Positions 33,904 to 42,561 of a stretch of DNA of 64,000 nucleotides are shown here, one piece after another. The stretch's first letter is position 1; each line of letters begins with the position of its first letter. The notes below the pieces were generated by a model, which was given only the letters and a program-made list of their open reading frames with translations, was not told where the DNA came from and ran no database searches. Source of the stretch: CAIXSC01 sp046349915 (GTDB lineage Bacteria; Planctomycetota; Planctomycetia; Pirellulales; Pirellulaceae); the NCBI GenBank assembly GCA_046349915.1, contig JAXMBL010000003.1, positions 558,001-622,000 on the forward strand, read 5' to 3'. Made by a program: the position numbers and the translations under genes.

Positions 33904-34953
33904 ATGGCGGATGAGCTGACGGCGGTCGAGCGGCAGTGGAAATTTCTGCGAGTGCTGGCTCATCGGCGCCAAGGAGCGACTTTGCGCGAGTTGGCTGGCG
34001 AGGCAGGAGTGACCGAGCGAACGGTGCGCCGCGACCTGGAGATGTTTCGCGAGTTGGGATTTCCCTTGGTGGAGCGGGCGGGCGAGTATGGACGAAAGCT
34101 GTGGCGATTGGAATTGCCGGGTTTGGCGAGTCTGAGCTTTACGTTGGACGAGGCGATGGCGTTCTATCTGGGACGGCGATTCTTGGATGGTTGGGCGGGA
34201 ACGGCGCCCGGCGATGCCGCTCAGCGCGGCTTCGAGAAACTGCGAGATTGCCTGGGCCCCGCCGCTCTGCGCTACCTCGAGCAACTGGCTGGCGCGTTCA
34301 CCACCAAGATGCCAGGTGCGAGCGATTACCGAGCGCAGGCTGGGTTGATTGACGAGTTGTTGCACGCCATGGCGGACCGGCGAGCGGCTTTGATTACGTA
34401 TCGTTCGAGTCGCTCGACGGAACCGGTCGAGCATGAGGTGCATCCCTACGGCGTGGCGTCGCACAAAGGGGCGCTGTATCTGATCGCCTTTTCACGCGAT
34501 CACGACGAGATTCGAACGTTCAAGGTGAATCGGATGGAGACGGTGGAGGTGACCGTATTTCCCTTCGAGCGACCCGCAGGCTTTGATGTGACGAAGTACT
34601 TGAGCGGCGCGTTCGGCGTCTTCCAGGGAAAAGGCGATCATCGAGTTCGATTGCGGTTCTCGCCCACGGTGGCTCGTTATGTTCACGAGGGGCGTTGGCA
34701 TGAGAGTCAGAAATTGGAACCCCAACACGACGGCTCGCTGCTCGCCGAGTTTCGCTTGTCCGCGCTCGAGGAGATCCTGCGCTGGATACTCTCGTTCGGC
34801 CCTCATTGCCAAGTACTCGCCCCCGACCACCTGCGCGCCCAGCATCTGGCCGAGGCCCAGGCGATGGTTGAAGCGTATGGCAGGGGAAGCGATGCCACTG
34901 ACGAGTTGCGGCATGAACCCGCGAAAGTCACTCGCACTGCCAACAAGAAGTAG
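33904..34953 (+). CDS. WYL domain transcriptional regulator
   Basis: The 349-residue protein has an N-terminal winged HTH of DeoR/HTH_11 type (QGATLRELAGEAGVTERTVR; residues about 20-60), a central WYL domain (about 160-235; YRSSRSTEPVEHEVHPYGVA, LYLIAFSRDHDEIRTFKVNR) and a WCX-like C-terminal region. WYL proteins bind nucleotide or nucleic acid ligands and frequently regulate phage-defence and CRISPR-Cas loci. The next gene, 64 bases downstream on the same strand, is a csx17-like remnant, which fits that association. The ATG at 33904 has no strong ribosome binding site. Confidence 0.88.
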   Translation: MADELTAVERQWKFLRVLAHRRQGATLRELAGEAGVTERTVRRDLEMFRELGFPLVERAGEYGRKLWRLELPGLASLSFTLDEAMAFYLGRRFLDGWAGTAPGDAAQRGFEKLRDCLGPAALRYLEQLAGAFTTKMPGASDYRAQAGLIDELLHAMADRRAALITYRSSRSTEPVEHEVHPYGVASHKGALYLIAFSRDHDEIRTFKVNRMETVEVTVFPFERPAGFDVTKYLSGAFGVFQGKGDHRVRLRFSPTVARYVHEGRWHESQKLEPQHDGSLLAEFRLSALEEILRWILSFGPHCQVLAPDHLRAQHLAEAQAMVEAYGRGSDATDELRHEPAKVTRTANKK

Positions 34954-35017
34954 TGGACCCGTTTGGGGACCTGTGTCAGTTGGCAAGTCTAGCTAGCGTT
35001 AATGGAGGCCGCCGTTC

Positions 35018-35812
35018 GTGAGCGAGCTTTACGATGTTGAGCTAACGGGCTGCACATCGACTCCCTGGATGGCTTATCTGAAGACAAGGGGCGTGTTGGG
35101 TATTGTCGTGGAACAAGCGGACGCCAATGCCCGGCTTACGTGGCGTCGCGGCGTCGCAAGGTTGCATAGTCGCTTGAATCGAGCTTCACTGGTCGACTTC
35201 TTTGTTCGGCAATACTCGCCGACTCCCATGCTGGCTCCCTGGAGTACGGAGAGTGGATTGCATGACGGCTGCGACAGTCCTGGCGGAGAATCCGTAATCG
35301 ACCTACTGAATCGACTTCGCTTGAATCCGCAGGAAGTGGGCATGCAGTGGCTCGATGCCAGCTTCGAAAAGAGCAATGCTCTGAAAAAGTTCCTCCAGTC
35401 CTTGATGCACGAGCGCTCCGAGCAGCAACTCGACTTTACCCGCGTTTTCTGTCAACGTCTTGTGGAAGTTATGACAGTGAAAGGTGAGCAGTACCCGCCT
35501 GCAGATGCCGAAAGATCGATCGCGATGTCGCTCTTTAGTGACGCCTATTCGCCAACGAGAAAGACCCCAATTCGCAAGTTCACCAAGGATCATGGAGGCG
35601 AAGATGGTCAGTGTCAGGTGTGCGGTCGATTAGGCGTCAGCGATAACCCGTGGGATTACATGCTTGCGGTGGAAGGCATGGTGCGAATAGGCAATGTAGC
35701 TTTACGAAGAACTCGCGAGGCGCCGTTACGTAAGGATACGGTTTGTTCGCGGGGCAACGGTCGGAATTCTGGTGAATTCCGCTACGGGGAAACTCGTGGA
35801 ATGACGCGGTGA
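35018..35812 (+). pseudogene. csx17: Truncated csx17-like CRISPR-associated gene (type I-G/I-U)
   Basis: The 264-residue product starts at GTG 35018 with GGAGG 9-10 bases upstream. Its N-terminus fits the family pattern I remember for Csx17, the large subunit gene of type I-G (formerly I-U) systems: LTGCTSTPWMAYLKTRGVLG, VEQADANARLTWRRG, SLVDFFVRQYSPTPMLAPWS, QWLDASFEKSN, and later NPWDYMLAVEGMVRIGNVAL. A full Csx17 has about 700 residues, so roughly two thirds is missing after that last motif; the final 40 residues look unlike the family. I saw no cas3, cas8, cas7, cas5, cas4/1 or repeat-spacer array in the window. The upstream WYL regulator is a common partner. Most likely a decayed or orphan copy. 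Confidence 0.68.
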
Positions 35813-35837
35813 GGCGTGCTACCTTAATGATTCCTCA

Positions 35838-38222
35838 TTGACCAGGGGCGGCTGGCGACGCAGGGGGATTCGTCGAGAACACTTCATCACACCGGGATGC
35901 CCATCCGTGCGGTCTGTCTGTTGGCTGATCGATTTGACGCTGTTTCTGTCCGTCGGACTGTTGGTTTCCAACGGTGCGGCGAACGATAATCCCGTGCGCG
36001 AATCGACTGTGGACCCGTCACTAGTCACGCTCGCCGTCGACCCGGTGCTTGACGAGCCCGATCCCAAGACTCCAAGTCGTCAACAACACTCGTTCGATCG
36101 CGACGTCCTCCCTGCGCTTACCAAAGCGGGCTGTAACGCAGGCGCCTGCCACGGCTCGTTTCAAGGCCGGGGCGGCATGCGCCTCTCGCTGCTCGGTTAC
36201 GACCCACTCGCAGACTACGATACTCTCCTGAAACAATCACGCGGCCGACGAGTGAATCTGGCCGCGCCGAGTCGTAGTTTGTTGCTCTTGAAAGCCACCG
36301 GCGCGGTCCCGCATCTTGGTGGGCGACGCATCACCGAACAGTCGGCGGTCTACCAAGCCGTGCTCGATTGGCTGGCGGCCGGCGCTCCACCTCCAGCCAT
36401 CACCGACGACTCGGCTCGACCCGCCGCTCTCCTCTTGTCCGCGGAATCCCTGCAGCTCACAACCGGTCAAACTCATCCTCTGCTCGTTCGCGAGCAACTC
36501 GCACCTACTACGCGCGATGTCACTCGCTGGGCTCTGTGGGATAGTAATGACCCACGAGTGGCGACCGTGTCGCGAGTGGGTGTGGTCACAGCGGTCGGAC
36601 CGGGGCGCACTTCCATCGTCGCTCGCTATCGCGGCCAAGTGACGACCGTCTCGGTAGCTGTCCCGTTTGCCACTGCTGCCACTGCTGCTACCGAGTCAGC
36701 GATTGCAGATTTCCGACCCGCCGAGGATACGCTATCCGCCGAATTGGATCGGCTAGTGCTCAAGGAATGGAAGTCACTCGGCGTACACCCCGCGCCGCTC
36801 GCCGACGACGCCACGTTCCTGCGGCGAGTCTATTTGGACTTGACCGGCACTCTGCCTGCCGCCGACGAAGTTCGTCGCTTCCTCGCAAACACTCACCCCC
36901 AAAAACGTACGCAACTGATCGACGAATTGCTCGACCGCCCCGAGTACGTCGATTATTGGACGCTGCGATGGAGCGATTCCCTACGAGCTCATCGTCGCTA
37001 CCTGGGCGATAAAGGACTGGCCAGTTACTCGGGTTGGATTCGTCAACAAGTTCGATCCAACCGACCACTCGACGCCATGGTCCGTGACCTACTCACCGCT
37101 CAAGGCAACTTGTACACGCATGGGCCCGTTGCGTTGTACTTTATCGACGAGAAGGTCGAAGATCTGACCGAGTCGGTTGCTCAGGTGTTTCTGGGCGTGC
37201 GACTGCAATGTGCTCGTTGCCATCATCATCCTATGGAAGCTTGGAGCCAAGACGATTACTACGGATTGGCGAACTTCTTTACTCGTATCGAAACGAAGGA
37301 CAGCGGTCAGATCGGTTCGCGATACGGCGGCCCCAAGTCGATCCGTCCCACTCTGTTGCCGCAGCCTCAGCGAGTGCCATTGAAGGCCATGTCGCCGCGC
37401 ACGTTGAGTGGTCGACAGGGACCGGTGACGGCGCCTGAGGGGAGCCCCGATGTTCGCGTAGTGTTCGCCGACTGGTTGACGTCCGCGGACAATCCGTACT
37501 TTGCCAAGAATCTGGCGAATCGCTATTGGGCCGCTTTATGGGGAAGAGGGTTGGTAGACCCTGTCGACGACTTGCGAGCGACCAATCCGGCCCTGATGCC
37601 TGAACTGCTGGACTATCTGGCCGACTTATTGCGTCGCAATCAATACGACGCGAAACTGCTGCTTCGCACCATCTGCCGCTCGCAGGTATATCAACGATCG
37701 TTCGAGGGCGGGAGCGAGGGAGACCGAGAAGGCCGTTTGCTCACTCGCAGAATTCCGCGACGACTAACCGCCGAAGTGCTGCTGGATGCACTCAATCAAG
37801 CGACCGGCGCCCAAGAGTCGTTCGCGGGCTTGCCCCGAGGCACTCGCGCCATCCAATTGCCCGACCCCTCGATCCCTTCTTATTTCTTGACCGCGTTTGG
37901 TCGGCCGAATCGCAATAGCCCCTGTGATTGTGCGCGAGCGTCGACGCCTGACTTGGCGCAGACGCTCCATTTGGCGAACGGCGCGGCGCTTCACTCCAAA
38001 GTGACAGATCCCCAGGGACGACTTGCCCAGTTGCTCGCCTCCGCACGATCGAATCGAGAATTGATCGATGAATTGGTTTTGACAACTTGGTCACGCTGGC
38101 CAACCGACCAGGAACGCGCTAAGGTTGAGCACTTCATGGCCGACTCGCCGTCCCGCACTGAAGGTTGGGAAGACATTCTCTGGACTTTGCTGAATAGCGC
38201 TGAATTCAGTTACGTCCGCTGA
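35838..38222 (+). CDS. DUF1549/DUF1553 heme-binding secreted protein
   Basis: The product is up to 794 residues from TTG 35838; a GTG at 35907 (VRSVCWLIDLTLFLSVGLLV) would give a shorter, neater signal peptide. Residues about 88-175 carry CNAGACH, the cytochrome c-like motif of the family, and CARCHHHP lies near 457. A Big_2-type Ig domain sits near 200-275 (ALWDSNDPRVATVSRVG; VTAVGPGRTSIVAR). DUF1549 (RVYLDLTGTLP) and DUF1553 (NPYFAKNLANRYW) follow, the usual planctomycete pair. The family is thought to be a periplasmic electron-transfer or sugar-related system, unproven. It heads an operon with the DUF1501 and PPC genes. Confidence 0.88.
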   Translation: MTRGGWRRRGIRREHFITPGCPSVRSVCWLIDLTLFLSVGLLVSNGAANDNPVRESTVDPSLVTLAVDPVLDEPDPKTPSRQQHSFDRDVLPALTKAGCNAGACHGSFQGRGGMRLSLLGYDPLADYDTLLKQSRGRRVNLAAPSRSLLLLKATGAVPHLGGRRITEQSAVYQAVLDWLAAGAPPPAITDDSARPAALLLSAESLQLTTGQTHPLLVREQLAPTTRDVTRWALWDSNDPRVATVSRVGVVTAVGPGRTSIVARYRGQVTTVSVAVPFATAATAATESAIADFRPAEDTLSAELDRLVLKEWKSLGVHPAPLADDATFLRRVYLDLTGTLPAADEVRRFLANTHPQKRTQLIDELLDRPEYVDYWTLRWSDSLRAHRRYLGDKGLASYSGWIRQQVRSNRPLDAMVRDLLTAQGNLYTHGPVALYFIDEKVEDLTESVAQVFLGVRLQCARCHHHPMEAWSQDDYYGLANFFTRIETKDSGQIGSRYGGPKSIRPTLLPQPQRVPLKAMSPRTLSGRQGPVTAPEGSPDVRVVFADWLTSADNPYFAKNLANRYWAALWGRGLVDPVDDLRATNPALMPELLDYLADLLRRNQYDAKLLLRTICRSQVYQRSFEGGSEGDREGRLLTRRIPRRLTAEVLLDALNQATGAQESFAGLPRGTRAIQLPDPSIPSYFLTAFGRPNRNSPCDCARASTPDLAQTLHLANGAALHSKVTDPQGRLAQLLASARSNRELIDELVLTTWSRWPTDQERAKVEHFMADSPSRTEGWEDILWTLLNSAEFSYVR

Positions 38223-38237
38223 GTAAGAGGTACGAAC

Positions 38238-39593
38238 ATGTTGAGATGGACACAACATTGCAACGCGACGCACGGATTCTCGCGCCGCACCTTTCTGCAA
38301 GTAGGCGGGTTATCGCTGTGGGGACTTTCGACGCCACGCTGGCTGCGCGGGCTAGCTCAACGCAATCAAGCTCAAGCAGCCTCTTCCACGGCTCGCAAGG
38401 CCACTCGGTGCATCCTCCTGTGGACTGATGGAGGGATGAGCAACGTCGATACATTGGACATGAAGCCCGAGGCGCCCGCGGAGTATCGTGGCGAGTTTCG
38501 GCCCGTCGCCAGCGATGTGCCGGGGATGGATGTCTGTGAGTACTTGCCGCACATGGCTCGCACCATGCGCCGAGTCTGCTTGCTGAAGACGATCGCCCAT
38601 ACCGAAAGCGGCGATCATGTGGCGGCGACGCACTATATGTTGACCGGTCATCCTCAGCGCCCCGATCCCACGGGTCAGCCCGCGGGCGCCACGATCCACC
38701 CGGCGTTCGGAGCAGTCGTCAGCCGACAACGAGGTTGGACGAACGATTTGCCTCCCAACATTCAGATTGCGGGAAAGATCTATTATGCAGGCGCAGGGTA
38801 TCTGGGATCCGCCTACGATCCACTCGTAATCGCCTCAGATCCCAGCGCGGCCGATTTTCGCGTGGAGGATGTTAGTATTCCGCAGCCCATCGGTCTCCCC
38901 CGCACTCGCCGCCGTCATCAGATGCTCGCACAACTCGATTCGTGGCAGCGCAAGATGGATCGCGAGGGCGGCCAGTTGTTGGAGCGAAACGAGTTTTATC
39001 GGCAGGCATTCGAGTTGATTACATCGCCCGCGGCCAAGCGTGCGTTCGATTTGAACTCCGAACCGGCGAACTTGCGAGATCGTTACGGTCGCACGCGCGA
39101 AGGCCAAGCAGCCCTGTTGGCTCGACGGTTGGTCGAAGCCGGAGTGCCCTTCGTCACCATCGGCTCGGGCGGTTGGGACACTCACGACAATAACTTCAAC
39201 CGGTTAAAGCAACCGCTGCTGCCGACGTTGGATCAAGCCTGGTCGGCCTTACTCGAGGATCTCGACGAACGCGGTCTCCTCGATCAAACGCTCGTCGTCT
39301 GTGCGGGCGAATTTGGACGCACGCCGAAAGTCAACGGCGCCGCGGGCCGCGATCACTACGCACCGTGTAATGTCATCGGGTTGAGTGGAGCTGGGGTCGC
39401 AATGGGAAAAGTGATCGGCGCCACCGATGCTCGGTGCGAACAAGTGGTCGGCAGATCCCACTCGACCATGGATTACGCTGCCACTCTCTACCGGTTGCTA
39501 GGCGTCGACGATTCGATCGAATACCCCGCCGAGGATGGACGTCCGATTCGACTGAACAACGGTGGCCGACCGATCTCCGAGGTGTTCGCGTGA
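38238..39593 (+). CDS. DUF1501 protein, Tat-exported
   Basis: The 451-residue protein starts with a twin-arginine signal (FSRRTFLQVGGLSLWGLS, residues 14-31) and shows the alkaline-phosphatase-like DUF1501 fold (CILLWTDGGMSNVDTLDMKP; GDHVAATHYMLTGH; GEFGRTPKVNG). DUF1501 proteins are the constant partner of DUF1549/DUF1553 proteins in planctomycetes. A hydrolytic sulfatase-like ancestry is likely from the fold, but activity is unproven. It starts 15 bases after the DUF1549 stop, and its stop overlaps the start of the PPC gene (GTGA), so translation is coupled. Confidence 0.92.
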   Translation: MLRWTQHCNATHGFSRRTFLQVGGLSLWGLSTPRWLRGLAQRNQAQAASSTARKATRCILLWTDGGMSNVDTLDMKPEAPAEYRGEFRPVASDVPGMDVCEYLPHMARTMRRVCLLKTIAHTESGDHVAATHYMLTGHPQRPDPTGQPAGATIHPAFGAVVSRQRGWTNDLPPNIQIAGKIYYAGAGYLGSAYDPLVIASDPSAADFRVEDVSIPQPIGLPRTRRRHQMLAQLDSWQRKMDREGGQLLERNEFYRQAFELITSPAAKRAFDLNSEPANLRDRYGRTREGQAALLARRLVEAGVPFVTIGSGGWDTHDNNFNRLKQPLLPTLDQAWSALLEDLDERGLLDQTLVVCAGEFGRTPKVNGAAGRDHYAPCNVIGLSGAGVAMGKVIGATDARCEQVVGRSHSTMDYAATLYRLLGVDDSIEYPAEDGRPIRLNNGGRPISEVFA

Positions 39594-41764
39594 ATTATCG
39601 GCTGTTGTCAAAGGGCTCGGTTTTACAGCGTTTACTGGCCATCGGTTTGGCGTGGCTTGGAGCGTGCATCGCGATCGATGTTGCTCAAGGTCAGATTGCG
39701 CCTCCGCGTTACGAAGAACTGCGGTTGGATAGCGTGTTTCCGGCCGGCGGGCGTCGCGGCGAGTCGGTAGTGGTGGAATTTCGCGGGACTCAGGAGGGAT
39801 TGCAGAAGCCACGAGCGATTGTCCTTGATGGGCCGCCTGGCGTGACCGCTCGGAACGTCGAGTCGGTTAATGCCAGCGTCGTGCGTGCGACGCTGGAGAT
39901 TGCGCCCGACGCTCGACCGGGAAGGCGGTGGCTGAGAGTGGCCAGCGAGCGGAGTGGCTTGACGAACTTCGCAGCGTTCGTCGTGGGGGAACTGCCCGAA
40001 GGGGTGGAGCATGAGCCCAACGACGAGCGTAGCCGAGCGATGAAGGTTGAGACGCCAATCGTCCTCAATGGCTCGATCACGCCGCAGGCTGACGCCGATT
40101 ACTTTCGATTTGCAGCCAGCAAAGGCCAGAATCTCGTCGTCGCGATCGCTGCCCACTCGCTGGATATCCATGGCCAAGGCAAGAACTTTGGAATTGCCGA
40201 CTACCACCTGGAATTGTTTGATGCGGCTGGACGCGTTGTCGCCGAGGCGGAAGATACCTTGGGACTTGACCCGTTGATCGAGTATCGAGTGGAGCAGGCG
40301 GGTGAGTATGTCGTCAAAGTGGGGCTGCTCAACCATCAAGGTTTCCTGGACGCCGTCTATCGCCTGACGGTTGGCGAAGTGCCCTATGTGACGAGTGTCT
40401 TTCCCGCAGGTGGTCGACGTGGCGAAGTTACGGAAGTTGAATTGTCGGGGCCGAACATCCCCGTTGCCACTCGCCGTCAGATTTCATCCCCCTCGGAACC
40501 CTCGAACTCATGGCTGCCCTGGGGATATTTCACTTGGAGTGGCGAGCAAACCAAGGGGACCGCATCCTCGGGCTGCGATGTGCCGGTCGCTTGGAGCGAT
40601 TGGCCCGAGCAGTTAGAGCGAGAGCCCAACAACCGGCTGGCTGAAGCGACGTCGATCAATTGGCCGGTCACGGTGAATGGACGGTTGGCGGAACCGGGGG
40701 ATGAAGATTGGTTTCGAGTCGATTTACCAATGGGAAAGCCAGTCTGGTTTGAGACCGTCGCGCACCGCTTCCTGCGATCCCCCATTGATACTCGAATCGA
40801 GCTCTACGATTCGGCGGGCAGGTTGGTCGGCGAAAACGATGACGATGCGGCGGTCGAGCCGGGGTATGAGTCGATCCATGATTATCGCACTACCGATAGT
40901 CGGTTGCGGTTTCAGGCGCCCATGGCGGGGACTTATTGGATTCGAGTGAGAGATGCGGGAGCGAGCGGCAATGGGCGAGGCGTCTATCGGTTGATGGTGC
41001 GAGCGGCCGAGCCGGAATTTGAGATGCGGCACTATCCCGACGGCGTACCAGTGTGGGGGCCTGGAGGGACAGCCTCCGTGGTTGTGCGAATCGATCGGCT
41101 GGCTGGCTTCAATGGCGACGTTGAATTGTCGATCGAAGGTTTGCCTGCGGGCTGGCGGTCGAGTCGCGCCGTTTCTTTGGGTGTGACCGCGGATCGTCCT
41201 TTGAATGCGTATCAGCACAAGATCCTGCTGACGATGACCGCGCCAGCCGATGCAAAGCCTGGCGATTGGTCGGAGATGCGAATTGTTGGACGAACGAATC
41301 GCGAAGATGGCAGCGTTGGGGAGCGGCGTTCTTGGCCGCTGACTTGGTTTTACACCAGCGACACAGGGTTCTTTCGAGTGGCGCCGGTGGGGCGAGTTGC
41401 CGTGGCTCGTCCTCTGGGCATTACCTTGGAAGCGCTGGTGGATGAAGTAACGGCGCCTGTGAAGGGACAGGTAATGATTCCGGTGCGAGTGGCTCGTCAG
41501 CCCGGGACGAGCGAGTCGCAGATGGAGTTGTGGCGCGAGTTGTCCTTGGTAACTAATCTGGCGGGGCCAGGAGTCGGGTGTGGCCTGACAACTCCGCAAT
41601 CGTTCGCAGTGCGCGAAGGGCGAGTGGAAGTGCCAGTGCAGCTGCCGCCCGAGATTTATCCAGGCGAGTATGGAGTGACGGTCGCGTTGACATGGCGCAG
41701 CGATATTCGAGTTGGCTTGCCAGGACCCTGCACCTCGCTGGTGCGGTTAAAGGTGACGAAGTAG
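39590..41764 (+). CDS. Secreted PPC-domain protein of the DUF1549-DUF1501 operon
   Basis: The 724-residue product begins at GTG 39590, which overlaps the DUF1501 stop (GTGA). The signal peptide is LLAIGLAWLGACIAIDVAQG. Two repeats of an N-terminal-type domain open with LDSVFPAGGRRGE and VTSVFPAGGRRGE. PPC domains follow (EPNDERSRAMKVETPIVLNG; EPNNRLAEATSINWPVTVNG; RFQAPMAGTYWIRVRDAG). PPC domains are beta-sandwich modules of extracellular proteins. It probably works with the upstream two proteins in the envelope. Family B repeats start 4 bases after its stop. Confidence 0.88.
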   Translation: MNYRLLSKGSVLQRLLAIGLAWLGACIAIDVAQGQIAPPRYEELRLDSVFPAGGRRGESVVVEFRGTQEGLQKPRAIVLDGPPGVTARNVESVNASVVRATLEIAPDARPGRRWLRVASERSGLTNFAAFVVGELPEGVEHEPNDERSRAMKVETPIVLNGSITPQADADYFRFAASKGQNLVVAIAAHSLDIHGQGKNFGIADYHLELFDAAGRVVAEAEDTLGLDPLIEYRVEQAGEYVVKVGLLNHQGFLDAVYRLTVGEVPYVTSVFPAGGRRGEVTEVELSGPNIPVATRRQISSPSEPSNSWLPWGYFTWSGEQTKGTASSGCDVPVAWSDWPEQLEREPNNRLAEATSINWPVTVNGRLAEPGDEDWFRVDLPMGKPVWFETVAHRFLRSPIDTRIELYDSAGRLVGENDDDAAVEPGYESIHDYRTTDSRLRFQAPMAGTYWIRVRDAGASGNGRGVYRLMVRAAEPEFEMRHYPDGVPVWGPGGTASVVVRIDRLAGFNGDVELSIEGLPAGWRSSRAVSLGVTADRPLNAYQHKILLTMTAPADAKPGDWSEMRIVGRTNREDGSVGERRSWPLTWFYTSDTGFFRVAPVGRVAVARPLGITLEALVDEVTAPVKGQVMIPVRVARQPGTSESQMELWRELSLVTNLAGPGVGCGLTTPQSFAVREGRVEVPVQLPPEIYPGEYGVTVALTWRSDIRVGLPGPCTSLVRLKVTK

Positions 41765-41768
41765 TGAA

Positions 41769-42026
41769 GTAGCCCGCTCGCTTCGCGAGCGGAACAGCCG
41801 CGTTGCCGCAGGAGATCGCGTCATTGGGCGAGGGGCTTTTCTGAAGTCTGCGGAAGTACGCTCGGCGGCTGATCGTCTCGCAAAGCGAGACGGCTACGTA
41901 GCCCGCTCGCTTCGCGAGCGGAACAGCCGCGTTGCCGTAGGAGATCGCGTCTTTGGGCGAGGGGCTATTCTGAAATCTGCGGAAGTACGCTCGGCGGCTG
42001 ATCGTCTCGCGAAGCGAGACGGCTAC
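41769..42026. repeat. Tandem duplication of the hairpin-containing repeat, family B
   Basis: Two copies of a unit of about 129 bp run 41769-41897 and 41898-42026. Each has GTAGCC + CCGCTCGC-TTC-GCGAGCGG at its start and CGTCTCGC-(AAA or GAA)-GCGAGACG + GCTAC near its end (41874-41892 and 42003-42021). A few extra half-units, GAGACGGCTACGTAG, follow. The copies differ at only a handful of bases. No gene is visible between 41765 and 42174. Confidence 0.88.
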
Positions 42027-42086
42027 GTAGCGAGACGGCTACGTAGCAGGACGCCTACGTCGCCCACACTCACCCAAAACTTTCTC

Positions 42087-42133
42087 TTGACTTAGAGAAG
42101 ACTTTCTCTAGTATTTAGAGAAATCGTTCTCTA
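42087..42133 (+). promoter_or_regulatory. BlaI-family promoter with two overlapping operators
   Basis: A promoter TTGACT-16-TAGTAT (42087-42092 and 42109-42114) is overlapped by two perfect 18-bp dyads. TAGAGAA-GACT-TTCTCTA lies at 42093-42110 and TAGAGAA-ATCG-TTCTCTA at 42116-42133. The first fills the space between -35 and -10 and the second lies just downstream, so a bound repressor would block RNA polymerase. The downstream gene encodes a BlaI-type repressor, so self-control is likely. Confidence 0.8.
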
Positions 42134-42174
42134 GTCGGGGAACGACAGCGGCAGGTTTGGCTTGGGAGGCGAGT

Positions 42175-42561
42175 ATGGCGCGAGCGGCTTCGCCGCAGCC
42201 TACGGATGTAGAGTTGCGGATTCTGAATGTGCTGTGGGAACGAGGCGCATGTACAGTGCGCGAGGTGCACGATGCACTGGGCGATGATCGCGAGACGCAG
42301 TACGCGACCACCGTGAAAATGCTACTCGTGATGCTCGACAAGGGGCTGGTCAAGCGTGACGAAGAAGCTCGCCCGTTGGTCTATCGTGCCGCCGTCTCGC
42401 GCGAGAAAACGCAGAAACGCATGCTGAGCGATCTGCTCGACCGACTTTACGCCGGTTCGGCAAAGACACTTATGATGCATGCGGTGGCGGCCAAAAAGGC
42501 GACCCCCGACGAGTTGGCGGAAGTGCGTCGGTTCTTGGACGAGTTGGAGAAATCCTCATGA
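42175..42561 (+). CDS. BlaI/MecI/CopY family transcriptional repressor
   Basis: The 128-residue winged-helix protein (MARAASPQPTDVELRILNVL; ACTVREVHDALGDDRETQYA; VKMLLVMLDKGLVKR) is typical of the family in size and helix layout, with a C-terminal dimerisation part. The ATG at 42175 has GGGAGG close upstream and is preferred over a TTG at 42157. It should bind the two TAGAGAA-N4-TTCTCTA dyads upstream as a dimer. Its stop overlaps the start of the BlaR1-type gene (ATGA), so the sensor protease and repressor are made together. The signal it answers is unknown. Confidence 0.92.
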   Translation: MARAASPQPTDVELRILNVLWERGACTVREVHDALGDDRETQYATTVKMLLVMLDKGLVKRDEEARPLVYRAAVSREKTQKRMLSDLLDRLYAGSAKTLMMHAVAAKKATPDELAEVRRFLDELEKSS

